A DNA stretch of 41,847 nt from a bacterium. GTDB taxonomy: Bacteria; Patescibacteriota; Minisyncoccia; Minisyncoccales; CG1-02-41-26. Position 1 is the stretch's first letter, and the number at the start of each line of letters is the position of its first letter. The DNA lies in NCBI GenBank assembly GCA_030648255.1, contig JAUSHZ010000011.1, positions 1 through 41,847 on the forward strand. The letters are read 5' to 3'. The notes under the pieces are model-generated. The model was not told where the DNA came from and did no database searches. It saw only the letters and a list, made by a program, of their open reading frames with translations. Positions 16,434 through 23,306 of the stretch are shown here, piece after piece. The translations under genes were made by a program, and so were the position numbers.

Positions 16434-17711
16434 TTAAATCTTACCCTTCAGCTCCTTAATCACTTTATCTATATCCACATTTTTCTGCCTACCTGTTTTC
16501 ATTTCTTTAACAATCACTTGGTTGTCCAGCGCTTCTTTCTGGCCAATAATCAAACTAAACTTTGCCTTCATTTTATCAGCCGAACCCAATTGGGCAGATA
16601 AAGAGTCTTTGTGCAAGCCCTCTCCAGTTTTAATATTTGCCTGTCTTAATTGTTCAAAAAGTTTTAAGGCCTTTTTCTTTGCCAATTCTCCTACCTGAAT
16701 TAAATAAACATCGCAACTTGGCTCATCAATTACTTGGCTTTTTGTTCTGGCTTTTATTAAATTAACAACCCGCTCAACCCCCATTGCCCCTCCGCAAGCT
16801 GGTGTGTCTTTCCCGCCCAAAAGCTTTACCAACCCATCATATCTGCCTCCGCCTGCCAAAGAACCCTGCGCTTTTCCCTCTTCTGTGTCTTCAATAATTT
16901 CAAAAACAGTTTTTGTGTAGTAATCCAAACCTCTTACTAAATATGGATTTATGGTATAGGGAATTTCAAGCTCTTCTAAAAATTCTAGCAACCCTTTAAA
17001 ATGATTGCTGCAGTCCTTGCATAAATAATCCAAGCATTGAGGAGCGTTCTTTTTAACCATAAAACATTTTTCTTCTTTGCAATCTAAAACTCTCAAAGGG
17101 TTTTTCTTTAAACGAACCCGACAATCAGCGCATAAAGACGATGACTTTGCCCGCAAGTAATTTGTTAAAGCCTTTCTAAAAGCTCCTCGGCATTGAGAAT
17201 CTCCGATACAATTAACTTCAACCGCCAATTTCTTAAACCCAAGCGATTTCAATAAGCTATAAAATATTTGAATCGTAATGGCATCAATAATTGAATGCCC
17301 CACCCCTAAACTTTCAAACCCAAGCTGGTTGAATTGCCTGTATCGGCCGGCTTGTGGCCGTTCGTGCCTAAAACAAGGCCCCAAATACCAAAGCCGAACC
17401 GGCTTTGGCAAATTTTGCATACCGCCTTGGTTGTAAGATCTAACAATACCTGGGGTTATTTCCGGCCTTAAGGTTAAAAAGTCCCCGCCCTTTGTTTTTA
17501 ATGAATACATTTCTTTTTCAACAATATCAGTAGAGAGCCCTGTGCCTTTTTCAAAAATTTCTGAAAATTCTAAAATAGGGGTTTCTATTTTTTCAAAACC
17601 ATAAAAATCCGCTATTTTTTTAGCTAATTGCTCTATTTTAGCAAATTGCTCCAAGTCTTTTTGGAACAAATCATGCATGCCAGTTGGTGTTTGATAATTA
17701 TTTTTTGCCAT
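16434..17711 (-). CDS. hisS: Histidine-tRNA ligase
   Basis: Class II aminoacyl-tRNA synthetase charging tRNA-His. Motif 2 is in CFRHERPQAGRYRQFNQLG and the histidine-specific motif is LVRGLDYYTKTVFE. Motif 3 lies in GGAMGVERV. A cysteine-bearing insertion (SLCADCRVRLKKNPLRVLDCK) is common in the bacterial enzyme. It ends with the anticodon-binding domain (DVYLIQVGELAKKKAL). 425 aa, normal. The start codon directly follows a family A element (CTAACATG). Confidence 0.96.
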   Translation of the reverse strand: MAKNNYQTPTGMHDLFQKDLEQFAKIEQLAKKIADFYGFEKIETPILEFSEIFEKGTGLSTDIVEKEMYSLKTKGGDFLTLRPEITPGIVRSYNQGGMQNLPKPVRLWYLGPCFRHERPQAGRYRQFNQLGFESLGVGHSIIDAITIQIFYSLLKSLGFKKLAVEVNCIGDSQCRGAFRKALTNYLRAKSSSLCADCRVRLKKNPLRVLDCKEEKCFMVKKNAPQCLDYLCKDCSNHFKGLLEFLEELEIPYTINPYLVRGLDYYTKTVFEIIEDTEEGKAQGSLAGGGRYDGLVKLLGGKDTPACGGAMGVERVVNLIKARTKSQVIDEPSCDVYLIQVGELAKKKALKLFEQLRQANIKTGEGLHKDSLSAQLGSADKMKAKFSLIIGQKEALDNQVIVKEMKTGRQKNVDIDKVIKELKGKI

Positions 17712-17996
17712 GTTAGTAATCGTTAATGAATGAGTGGCGATTAGCCACGAGTGAATTTACGAGGACACTTACACCCCGTTAAGTGCGAGCCTGCCCGCAG
17801 TGCTACAGCGTTGCAGGCGGGCGATTAGCGAGCTACTTAACTGGAGTTTGTTTGTATTTCTATCCACGCCCCAGTGAAGTAAAATTTGAGTACAAATTTA
17901 CTTCACGGGGTTAACCAGCTCTAATCTCAGCCATCGCCTCATTCAGTAGAATGACCTACTGGGTACTGGCTCTGACTCGCTAAGGGCTGGTTAAAT
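17712..17996 (-). repeat. Family A palindromic leader element, copy 2 (before hisS), compound
   Basis: In the direction of hisS there are three nested or tandem dyads. The first is TTTAACCAGC / GCTGGTTAA. The second is CCCCGTGAAGTA / TACTTCACTGGGG around an AAATTTGTACTCAAATTT hairpin (17912-17868). The third is CCAGTTAAGTAG / CACTTAACGGGG, whose loop carries a separate GC-rich palindrome at 17789-17822 (GCCTGCCCGCA ... TGCAGGCGGGC). The usual right arm, with GTGGCTAATCGCCAC and TTACTAAC, ends at the ATG. The left end overlaps the last codons of lepB. Confidence 0.75.
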
Positions 17997-18549
17997 ATTG
18001 CGGGGCTGGGAAAAGAGTTACGTCCAGCGGAGGCCATGCCCTAAAAACGACCCTGCCCACAATATCTTCTTTTTTTAAAACCCCCCAACTTCGTGAGTCA
18101 AAAGAATGAGTTCTGTTGTCTCCCATAACGTAATATTCGTTCTGTCCCAACGTTAATGTGTTGTTTTCCAATACCATTTCCGAAAAAGGCGTGGTGATAT
18201 AAACTTCATTAAGTAATTTTTTATCTCCTATAGCTGTCGTAATGGTAACCCTGCCCCCCTCAATATCCACTCTTTCTCCTGGCAAGCCAATAATTCTTTT
18301 AATAAATCTCTGGGATTTGTCAAGCGGGTATTTAAAAACTAAAACTTCGCCTCTTGCAGGAATTTTAAACCTATAGCTAATTTCATCAACTATTAAGTAA
18401 TCTCCCCCATGAAAGCTGGGTTCCATTGAGGCTCCCTTAACAATAAATGGCTGGAAAACAAAAAAGCGAATTGGCATAACAATTGCCAAAGCCACAATAA
18501 CTACTTGCAAAACCTCCCAAATAAACTTAAATCCAGATTTTATACTCAT
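17980..18549 (-). CDS. lepB: Signal peptidase I
   Basis: Membrane-bound serine/lysine-dyad peptidase that removes signal peptides from Sec-exported proteins. One N-terminal membrane helix (about 10-33), nucleophile Ser41 in KGASMEPS, general base Lys84 in RFIKRIIGLPGE, and the box GDNRTHSFDSR. 189 aa, standard for the Gram-positive-like type. The last codons (LTSP and stop) are contributed by the neighbouring repeat element. It is divergent from pth. Confidence 0.95.
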   Translation of the reverse strand: MSIKSGFKFIWEVLQVVIVALAIVMPIRFFVFQPFIVKGASMEPSFHGGDYLIVDEISYRFKIPARGEVLVFKYPLDKSQRFIKRIIGLPGERVDIEGGRVTITTAIGDKKLLNEVYITTPFSEMVLENNTLTLGQNEYYVMGDNRTHSFDSRSWGVLKKEDIVGRVVFRAWPPLDVTLFPAPQYLTSP

Positions 18550-18617
18550 ATTTTTTGCTTTTTAGCAAACTATTGTTGTTATTTTAGCAAACTATTTAAA
18601 AGCAAGCAAGTTAATGA

Positions 18618-18623
18618 TATAAT
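18618..18623 (+). promoter_or_regulatory. pth promoter -10 box (leaderless)
   Basis: TATAAT lies eight bases before the ATG at 18632, so transcription should start at or next to the start codon. No good -35 is seen. The 82-base lepB-pth gap also holds a direct repeat, TTTTAGCAAACTATT, twice (near 18571 and 18593 by eye). Confidence 0.55.
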
Positions 18624-18631
18624 TTAAAATT

Positions 18632-19165
18632 ATGTTATTAATAGTCGGATTAGGAAATCCGGGATTAAAATTTAAAAAAACCCGCCACAACATTGGCTTT
18701 AGGGTTTTGGATGCGCTACAAAAAGAGAATAATCTCCCTAAATTTAAGTTGAATAAAAAGGCTAAAGTTGAAATTACCAAGGGCGAAATTAACGGGCAAG
18801 TAGTTTTTTTAGCCAAGCCCCAAACGTTTATGAATAATTCTGGGCATGCAGTAAAGTTTCTTTTAAAGGAAAATGGCTTTACCGAAGACTCTTTAATTGT
18901 TATCCACGACGACTTTGACTTGCCTTTTGGCGAAGTAAAAATAGCGGAAAACTCTGGCTCTGGCGGGCATCATGGCGTTGGCTCAATAATAGAATCTCTT
19001 GGCACAAAAAATTTCAAACGCATTAAAATTGGCATCCGCCCTGTTGTTGATGGCCTGCCACCCACCAGCCCAAAAGCCGAAGACTTCGTCCTAAAAAAAT
19101 TCACCAAAAATGAAGAAAAAGAGCTTCCTGTTGTAATAAGGAAAGTATTGGCAGTTTTGGATTAA
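18632..19165 (+). CDS. pth: Peptidyl-tRNA hydrolase
   Basis: Recycles peptidyl-tRNA released from stalled ribosomes. Family motifs are GLGNPG at the N-terminus, the catalytic histidine in TRHNIGF (His19), KPQTFMNNSG, and HDDFDLPFG. GSGGHHGVGSI is the substrate-channel loop. 177 aa, slightly short but complete. It heads the plus-strand repair unit; mfd begins 5 bases after its stop. Confidence 0.95.
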   Translation: MLLIVGLGNPGLKFKKTRHNIGFRVLDALQKENNLPKFKLNKKAKVEITKGEINGQVVFLAKPQTFMNNSGHAVKFLLKENGFTEDSLIVIHDDFDLPFGEVKIAENSGSGGHHGVGSIIESLGTKNFKRIKIGIRPVVDGLPPTSPKAEDFVLKKFTKNEEKELPVVIRKVLAVLD

Positions 19166-19170
19166 ACAAA

Positions 19171-21168
19171 ATGGAAAACCGGCTATCTAATGTTTTGATT
19201 GTTAGCATCACCCCCTACTTTTTAGAAAAGGAGTTTTTTTGGTTTCAGGAAAATATTAAGACAATTTTGCAATCTGCCAAAACCCAGGCCTTTTGGCAAG
19301 ACAACATTTTATTTTTAGAAAAAGACCAAAAAATATCTATTTCTGAAGTTTTAAAAAAAATAGACGAGCTTGGCTATGAAAAAGTTTTTAAAACAACACA
19401 GCCCGGAGAATTTTCTCAAATTGGCGGAATTATAGAAATTTTTTCTATCAACTCTCAATTCGCTGTTAGGTTGGACTTCTTAGGCAATAGAATTGAATCA
19501 ATTGAAAGATTAAATATTGAGGTTGAAAACGAGAAAATCAGTAAAGAACTTTTAAAAAAGAAATTAAAATCCCAAAAAATATTCAGCGATTTAAAAGGCC
19601 TAAAATCCGGCGATTATTTGGTTCATTTAGACCACGGAGTAGCCCGTTATACGGGAAAATCCGAAACCATAAACCAGAATACCGAACAAAACCCAAATGA
19701 CCAAAACATAAAACCTAAAGAATACTATGTTTTAGAATATGCAGTTGGAGATAAGTTATATGTGCCAGTTGGCTTGGAAAGAAAGCTCAACCGATATATT
19801 GGCTTTACCGAGCCAAAACTTTCACGGCTTGGAGGAATTTTATGGCAGAAAACCAAAAAGAAAATAAAAGAAGACACGGAAAAATTAGCCAAAGATCTTT
19901 TGGAAATGTTTGCTCAAAAAGAAATTTGCCAAAGGCCTGCTTATTTAAGAGAGGAAATATTTGAAACTCTTAGCTCTGGATTTCCATATAAACTAACCCC
20001 AGACCAAGAAGAAACCTTAAGAGATATAAAAGAAAATTTAAAACTTTTAAAGCCAATGGATCGCATTGTTTGCGGGGATGTTGGCTTTGGCAAAACCGAA
20101 ATTGCCTTGCGCGTGGCTGGGCTCTCAGCTGAAAATGGCAAACAAACTGCTTTAATCTGCCCCACCACAATTTTAGCCAGCCAGCACTATCAAACATTTA
20201 AAAAACGCTTTGCCAATTTGCCAGTAAATATTGCCTTGCTTTCTCGATTGCAAACAGCAAGAGAAAAACAAACCATAAAAGAAAAATTAAAATCAGGGGA
20301 AATAGATATTGTTGTTGGCACACATAGTTTATTAGCAAAAAGTATTGAATTTAAAAATTTAGGGCTTTTAATAATTGATGACGAACAGAAATTTGGCGTC
20401 AAACAAAAAGAAATATTACGCACAAAGTATCCGCATATAGATGTTCTGTCGCTTTCAGCCACACCAATCCCCCGCACTATGTATTTGGCTTTATCATCCC
20501 TAAAAGAGATGAGCTTTATACAAACACCACCCCAGGGACGCAAAGCAATTAAAACTTATGTTTTACCTTTTAAAAAAGAGGTTATTAAAAAAGCAATTGA
20601 GGCAGAATTGGCAAGAAATGGCCAGATCTACTTTTTACACAACAGAATTGGCACTTTGCCATTTTTCAAGCAACTATTAGAAGATTTGGGCACACAAGCC
20701 AAGATTGGAATTTTGCATAGCAAATTAAAAGAGCAAGAAATCATTAAAACATTAAGCGATTTTCAAATAGGAAAAACTAACCTACTTTTAACTACTACTA
20801 TAATAGAAAATGGCATTGATATTACCAATGCCAATACTTTAATTGTGGACAACGCCACACGGCTTGGGCTTTCGCAGGCCTATCAATTGCGAGGCAGGAT
20901 TGGCCGAGGCACCCAACAAAGTTTTGCTTATTTTCTATACCCCAAAGGCCAGCTTAAGGGTTTGGCTAAACAAAGACTAACTGCCTTAAAACAAGCAGAA
21001 GAGCTAGGGAGCGGTTATAAAATAGCTACCCAAGATATGGAAATTCGGGGAGCTGGCAATATTTTAGGCAAAGAGCAATCTGGATCTGTCAACCGCATTG
21101 GCTTAAATCTATACTGCCAAATGTTAGGTGAAGCAGTAGAGAAGCTGAAAACAAATATATGCCATTAA
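19171..21168 (+). CDS. mfd: Mfd-like transcription-repair coupling helicase, minimal form
   Basis: Superfamily 2 translocase that removes RNA polymerase stalled at DNA damage. The N-terminus keeps only the end of the UvrB-like region (GEFSQIGGIIEIFS), then the CarD-like RNAP-interaction domain (SGDYLVHLDHGVARYTG and YVPVGLERKLNRYIG). The helicase core follows, with Walker A GDVGFGKTE, DDEQKFGV, LSATPIPRTM and QLRGRIGRG. It ends right after NILGKEQSG, so the C-terminal TRCF/D7 domain and most of the N-terminal UvrA-binding domain are missing: 665 aa against about 1150 in E. coli. RecG is excluded by the RNAP-interaction domain. Its last 10 bases overlap uvrC. Confidence 0.88.
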   Translation: MENRLSNVLIVSITPYFLEKEFFWFQENIKTILQSAKTQAFWQDNILFLEKDQKISISEVLKKIDELGYEKVFKTTQPGEFSQIGGIIEIFSINSQFAVRLDFLGNRIESIERLNIEVENEKISKELLKKKLKSQKIFSDLKGLKSGDYLVHLDHGVARYTGKSETINQNTEQNPNDQNIKPKEYYVLEYAVGDKLYVPVGLERKLNRYIGFTEPKLSRLGGILWQKTKKKIKEDTEKLAKDLLEMFAQKEICQRPAYLREEIFETLSSGFPYKLTPDQEETLRDIKENLKLLKPMDRIVCGDVGFGKTEIALRVAGLSAENGKQTALICPTTILASQHYQTFKKRFANLPVNIALLSRLQTAREKQTIKEKLKSGEIDIVVGTHSLLAKSIEFKNLGLLIIDDEQKFGVKQKEILRTKYPHIDVLSLSATPIPRTMYLALSSLKEMSFIQTPPQGRKAIKTYVLPFKKEVIKKAIEAELARNGQIYFLHNRIGTLPFFKQLLEDLGTQAKIGILHSKLKEQEIIKTLSDFQIGKTNLLLTTTIIENGIDITNANTLIVDNATRLGLSQAYQLRGRIGRGTQQSFAYFLYPKGQLKGLAKQRLTALKQAEELGSGYKIATQDMEIRGAGNILGKEQSGSVNRIGLNLYCQMLGEAVEKLKTNICH

Positions 21169-22481
21169 ATATAGAAAAATTCAAGTATTTAAATATAAAA
21201 GATATTGAGAGGTTGCCAAATGCAACGGGAATTTATTGTTTTAAACAAAACAAAAATTTTTTATATATTGGCAAGGCGATTGATATAAAAAATAGGGTTA
21301 AAAATCATATTCAGCAACCCACTTTTAAAGACAATGTTTTCCTACCTCAAACCGAAAAAATTGGCTTTATGGCCACTGGCTCTGAAATTGAGGCCTTAAT
21401 TTTGGAGGCAACTTTAATTAAAAAATACCAGCCAAAATACAATACAATCTGGCGAGACAACAAAAGCCATAGTTATGTCTTCATAACAAACGAAAATTTT
21501 CCAAGAGTATTCGTTGGCCACCAAAAAAAAGATGTGGTCATCCTGAGCGAAGCGAAGGATCTCGGACGGGATTCTTCGGCTTTGCCTCAGAATGACAAAC
21601 TAAACATTATTGGGCCATTTGTGGATGGTAGGGCTTTGAGACAAACTTTGCGAATTTTAAGACGAATCTTTCCCTTTAGAACATGTAATAAAATACCAAA
21701 AAAAGCTTGCCTCTATAAAGACTTGAAGTTGTGCCCCGCCCCCTGTTTGGACTATGAAAAAAAGTGTAGTCATCCGTGCCGATCGGCACGGATGGCTACA
21801 AAAAAATCTTATGCTAAAAATATAAAAAATTTAGTGGAGATTCTACAGGGCCAAAAAAACTCGGTTGTAAAAAACCTACAAAAAGAAATGCGATTAGCTA
21901 GTCAAAAACAAAATTTTGAAAAAGCTAATGAGATAAAAAACCAAATATTTGCTTTAGAAAATGTTTTTTCCCACGGCCATGTTTTAAGCAGAGAAACTCT
22001 TGGCATAAAAACAAAAATAAAACGGATAGAGGGTTATGATGTTTCCAATATCCAAGGCCAAGAAGCCACTGGCAGTATGGTGGTTTTTGAAAATGGCAAA
22101 CCAAATAAAAACGAATATAGAAAATTTAAGATAAAAATTACTGGAAAACCTAACGATACGGCAATGCTTAAAGAAGTTATAAGCAGGCGACTAAAGCACA
22201 AGGAGTGGGCTTTGCCACAGGTTATGCTAATTGATGGGGGGATCGGGCAACTCAATATTGCCCTCAAATTAAAAACTGAAAATGAAAAATTAAAAAATAC
22301 TAAAATAATAAGTTTGGCGAAGAGAAATAATGAATTATTTATAGAAGGCAAAGATAAACCAGTTTTGTTAAAAGATCTGCCACAAGAAGTTTCTAATTTA
22401 ATTTTACAAATCCGTGACGAAGCCCACCGCTTCGCCATAACCTACCACAAAACCCTCCGAAAAAAATCTTTTTTCAATTGA
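21159..22481 (+). CDS. uvrC: UvrABC system protein C (short form)
   Basis: Dual-incision nuclease of nucleotide excision repair. The GIY-YIG domain (TGIYCFKQNKNFLYIGKA) is N-terminal, then a cysteine-rich patch, a UVR helix-hairpin (QNFEKANEIKNQIFALE), and the RNase H-like half with RIEGYDVSNIQG and MLIDGGIGQLN. The C-terminal helix-hairpin-helix pair is absent, giving 440 aa instead of about 600. Two palindromic repeats sit in frame: 21537-21596 (20 codons) and 21765-21800 (12 codons). The start overlaps mfd by 10 bases, consistent with coupled translation of two repair proteins. The stop codon lies within the -35 region of the next promoter. Confidence 0.93.
   Translation: MPLNIEKFKYLNIKDIERLPNATGIYCFKQNKNFLYIGKAIDIKNRVKNHIQQPTFKDNVFLPQTEKIGFMATGSEIEALILEATLIKKYQPKYNTIWRDNKSHSYVFITNENFPRVFVGHQKKDVVILSEAKDLGRDSSALPQNDKLNIIGPFVDGRALRQTLRILRRIFPFRTCNKIPKKACLYKDLKLCPAPCLDYEKKCSHPCRSARMATKKSYAKNIKNLVEILQGQKNSVVKNLQKEMRLASQKQNFEKANEIKNQIFALENVFSHGHVLSRETLGIKTKIKRIEGYDVSNIQGQEATGSMVVFENGKPNKNEYRKFKIKITGKPNDTAMLKEVISRRLKHKEWALPQVMLIDGGIGQLNIALKLKTENEKLKNTKIISLAKRNNELFIEGKDKPVLLKDLPQEVSNLILQIRDEAHRFAITYHKTLRKKSFFN
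21537..21596. repeat. 60-bp palindromic repeat inside uvrC (GTCATCCTGAGCGAAGCGAA type)
   Basis: It begins GTCATCCTGAGCGAAG and ends GCCTCAGAATGAC, with internal inverted symmetry. I recognise this as a repeat type seen in many unrelated bacterial genomes. It is exactly 20 codons long and preserves the frame, placed between the GIY-YIG domain and the cysteine patch. Confidence 0.85.
21765..21800. repeat. 36-bp palindrome inside uvrC
   Basis: TGTAGTCATCCGTGCCGA and its near-perfect reverse complement are centred on GATC, with one mismatched pair. Length 36 bp, or 12 codons, adding a Cys/Arg-rich stretch after the cysteine patch. Confidence 0.85.
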
Positions 22482-22506
22482 CTTTCAAGTTAAAAATGGG
22501 TATATT
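22478..22506 (+). promoter_or_regulatory. Promoter of the holin-like gene (leaderless)
   Basis: TTGACT (22478-22483), a 17-base spacer and TATATT (22501-22506), then six bases to the ATG at 22513. The -35 box contains the uvrC stop codon TGA. Confidence 0.75.
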
Positions 22507-22512
22507 ATATAT

Positions 22513-22881
22513 ATGTTTGGAAAAGGCCTGTTGGCTGGCATAATTGCTTCAATATTAGGGCTTTATTTGGCAACTTTACTTGTGCCAAATGTTTACATTG
22601 ATGGCACAGGATCTGCATTCTGGAAGTCTTTAGCTTTAGCTGGTTTGATTTTAGGGTTGTTGCATGTTTTTATTAAGCCAATCCTTGATTTAATAACCCT
22701 GCCCTTGCGAATCATAACACTAGGCCTTTTTGGCATTTTAATAAATATCGCTATAGTGGAAATTGTGGATATTCTATTTCCATCTGTTCACATTAAAGGC
22801 TTTGTGGCTTTATTGCTTACAAGTTTGATTGTCTGGGGGGCAGATATAATAATTTCTTTTATTATTAAGAAGAAAAAATAA
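22513..22881 (+). CDS. Phage-holin-like (superfamily IV) four-helix membrane protein
   Basis: 122-aa protein with four hydrophobic helices and a lysine tail (IIKKKK). The pattern LLHVFIKPILDLITLPLRIITLGLFGILIN is split by short loops and fits the Phage_holin_4_2 / mycobacterial four-TMS family, a chromosomal membrane protein family of unknown role despite its name. No phage genes are nearby. It has its own promoter and is followed by the secG leader element. Confidence 0.8.
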   Translation: MFGKGLLAGIIASILGLYLATLLVPNVYIDGTGSAFWKSLALAGLILGLLHVFIKPILDLITLPLRIITLGLFGILINIAIVEIVDILFPSVHIKGFVALLLTSLIVWGADIIISFIIKKKK

Positions 22882-22884
22882 GTA

Positions 22885-23075
22885 GTCCGTTAATGAAAAC
22901 GAGGCGATAAGCCGAAGTTTGAATTTACGGAGGACTTACCCCGTGGAGTAGTTTCAAATTTTTTGCTAAAAATTTGAAACAGAAATTTGCAGAGCAAATT
23001 TCTACTCCACAGGGTGTAAGAACTCGTAAATTCACTCGGGCTAATCGCCACTCGCTCATTAACGATTTCTAACAT
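22885..23075 (+). repeat. Family A palindromic leader element, copy 3 (before secG)
   Basis: The clearest copy. The left arm begins CGTTAATGAAAACGAGGCGA, and the right arm read backwards gives CGTTAATGAGCGAGTGGCGA. The central stem is CCGTGGAGTAG / CTACTCCACAGGG, enclosing GTTTCAAATTT / AAATTTGAAAC and AGAAATTTGC / GCAAATTTCT hairpins. It ends GATTTCTAACAT at the secG ATG. Confidence 0.85.
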
Positions 23076-23300
23076 ATGGTATCTATTTTACTAATTTTAC
23101 AAATTGTTGTGCCTTGTCTCTTAGTTGTTTGCATATTACTTCAGCAAAGAGGCACTGCGCTGGGAAGCGCTTTCGGAGGAAGCGGAGGGGGGTTTTACTC
23201 AAAGAGAAGAGGGGCAGAAAAGAAAATCTTTATCGCTACTATCATTTTGAGCATTTTGTTTATAGTTGTTTCTATTTTAAGTTTAGTAAACAAATCTTAA
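23076..23300 (+). CDS. secG: Preprotein translocase subunit SecG
   Basis: 74-aa membrane subunit that aids SecYEG-driven export. Two hydrophobic helices flank the conserved loop LQQRGTALGSAFGGSGG. Normal length. Translation starts straight after the family A element without a Shine-Dalgarno sequence. The solute-binding protein gene follows after 6 bases. Confidence 0.93.
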   Translation: MVSILLILQIVVPCLLVVCILLQQRGTALGSAFGGSGGGFYSKRRGAEKKIFIATIILSILFIVVSILSLVNKS

Positions 23301-23306
23301 GGCCAA

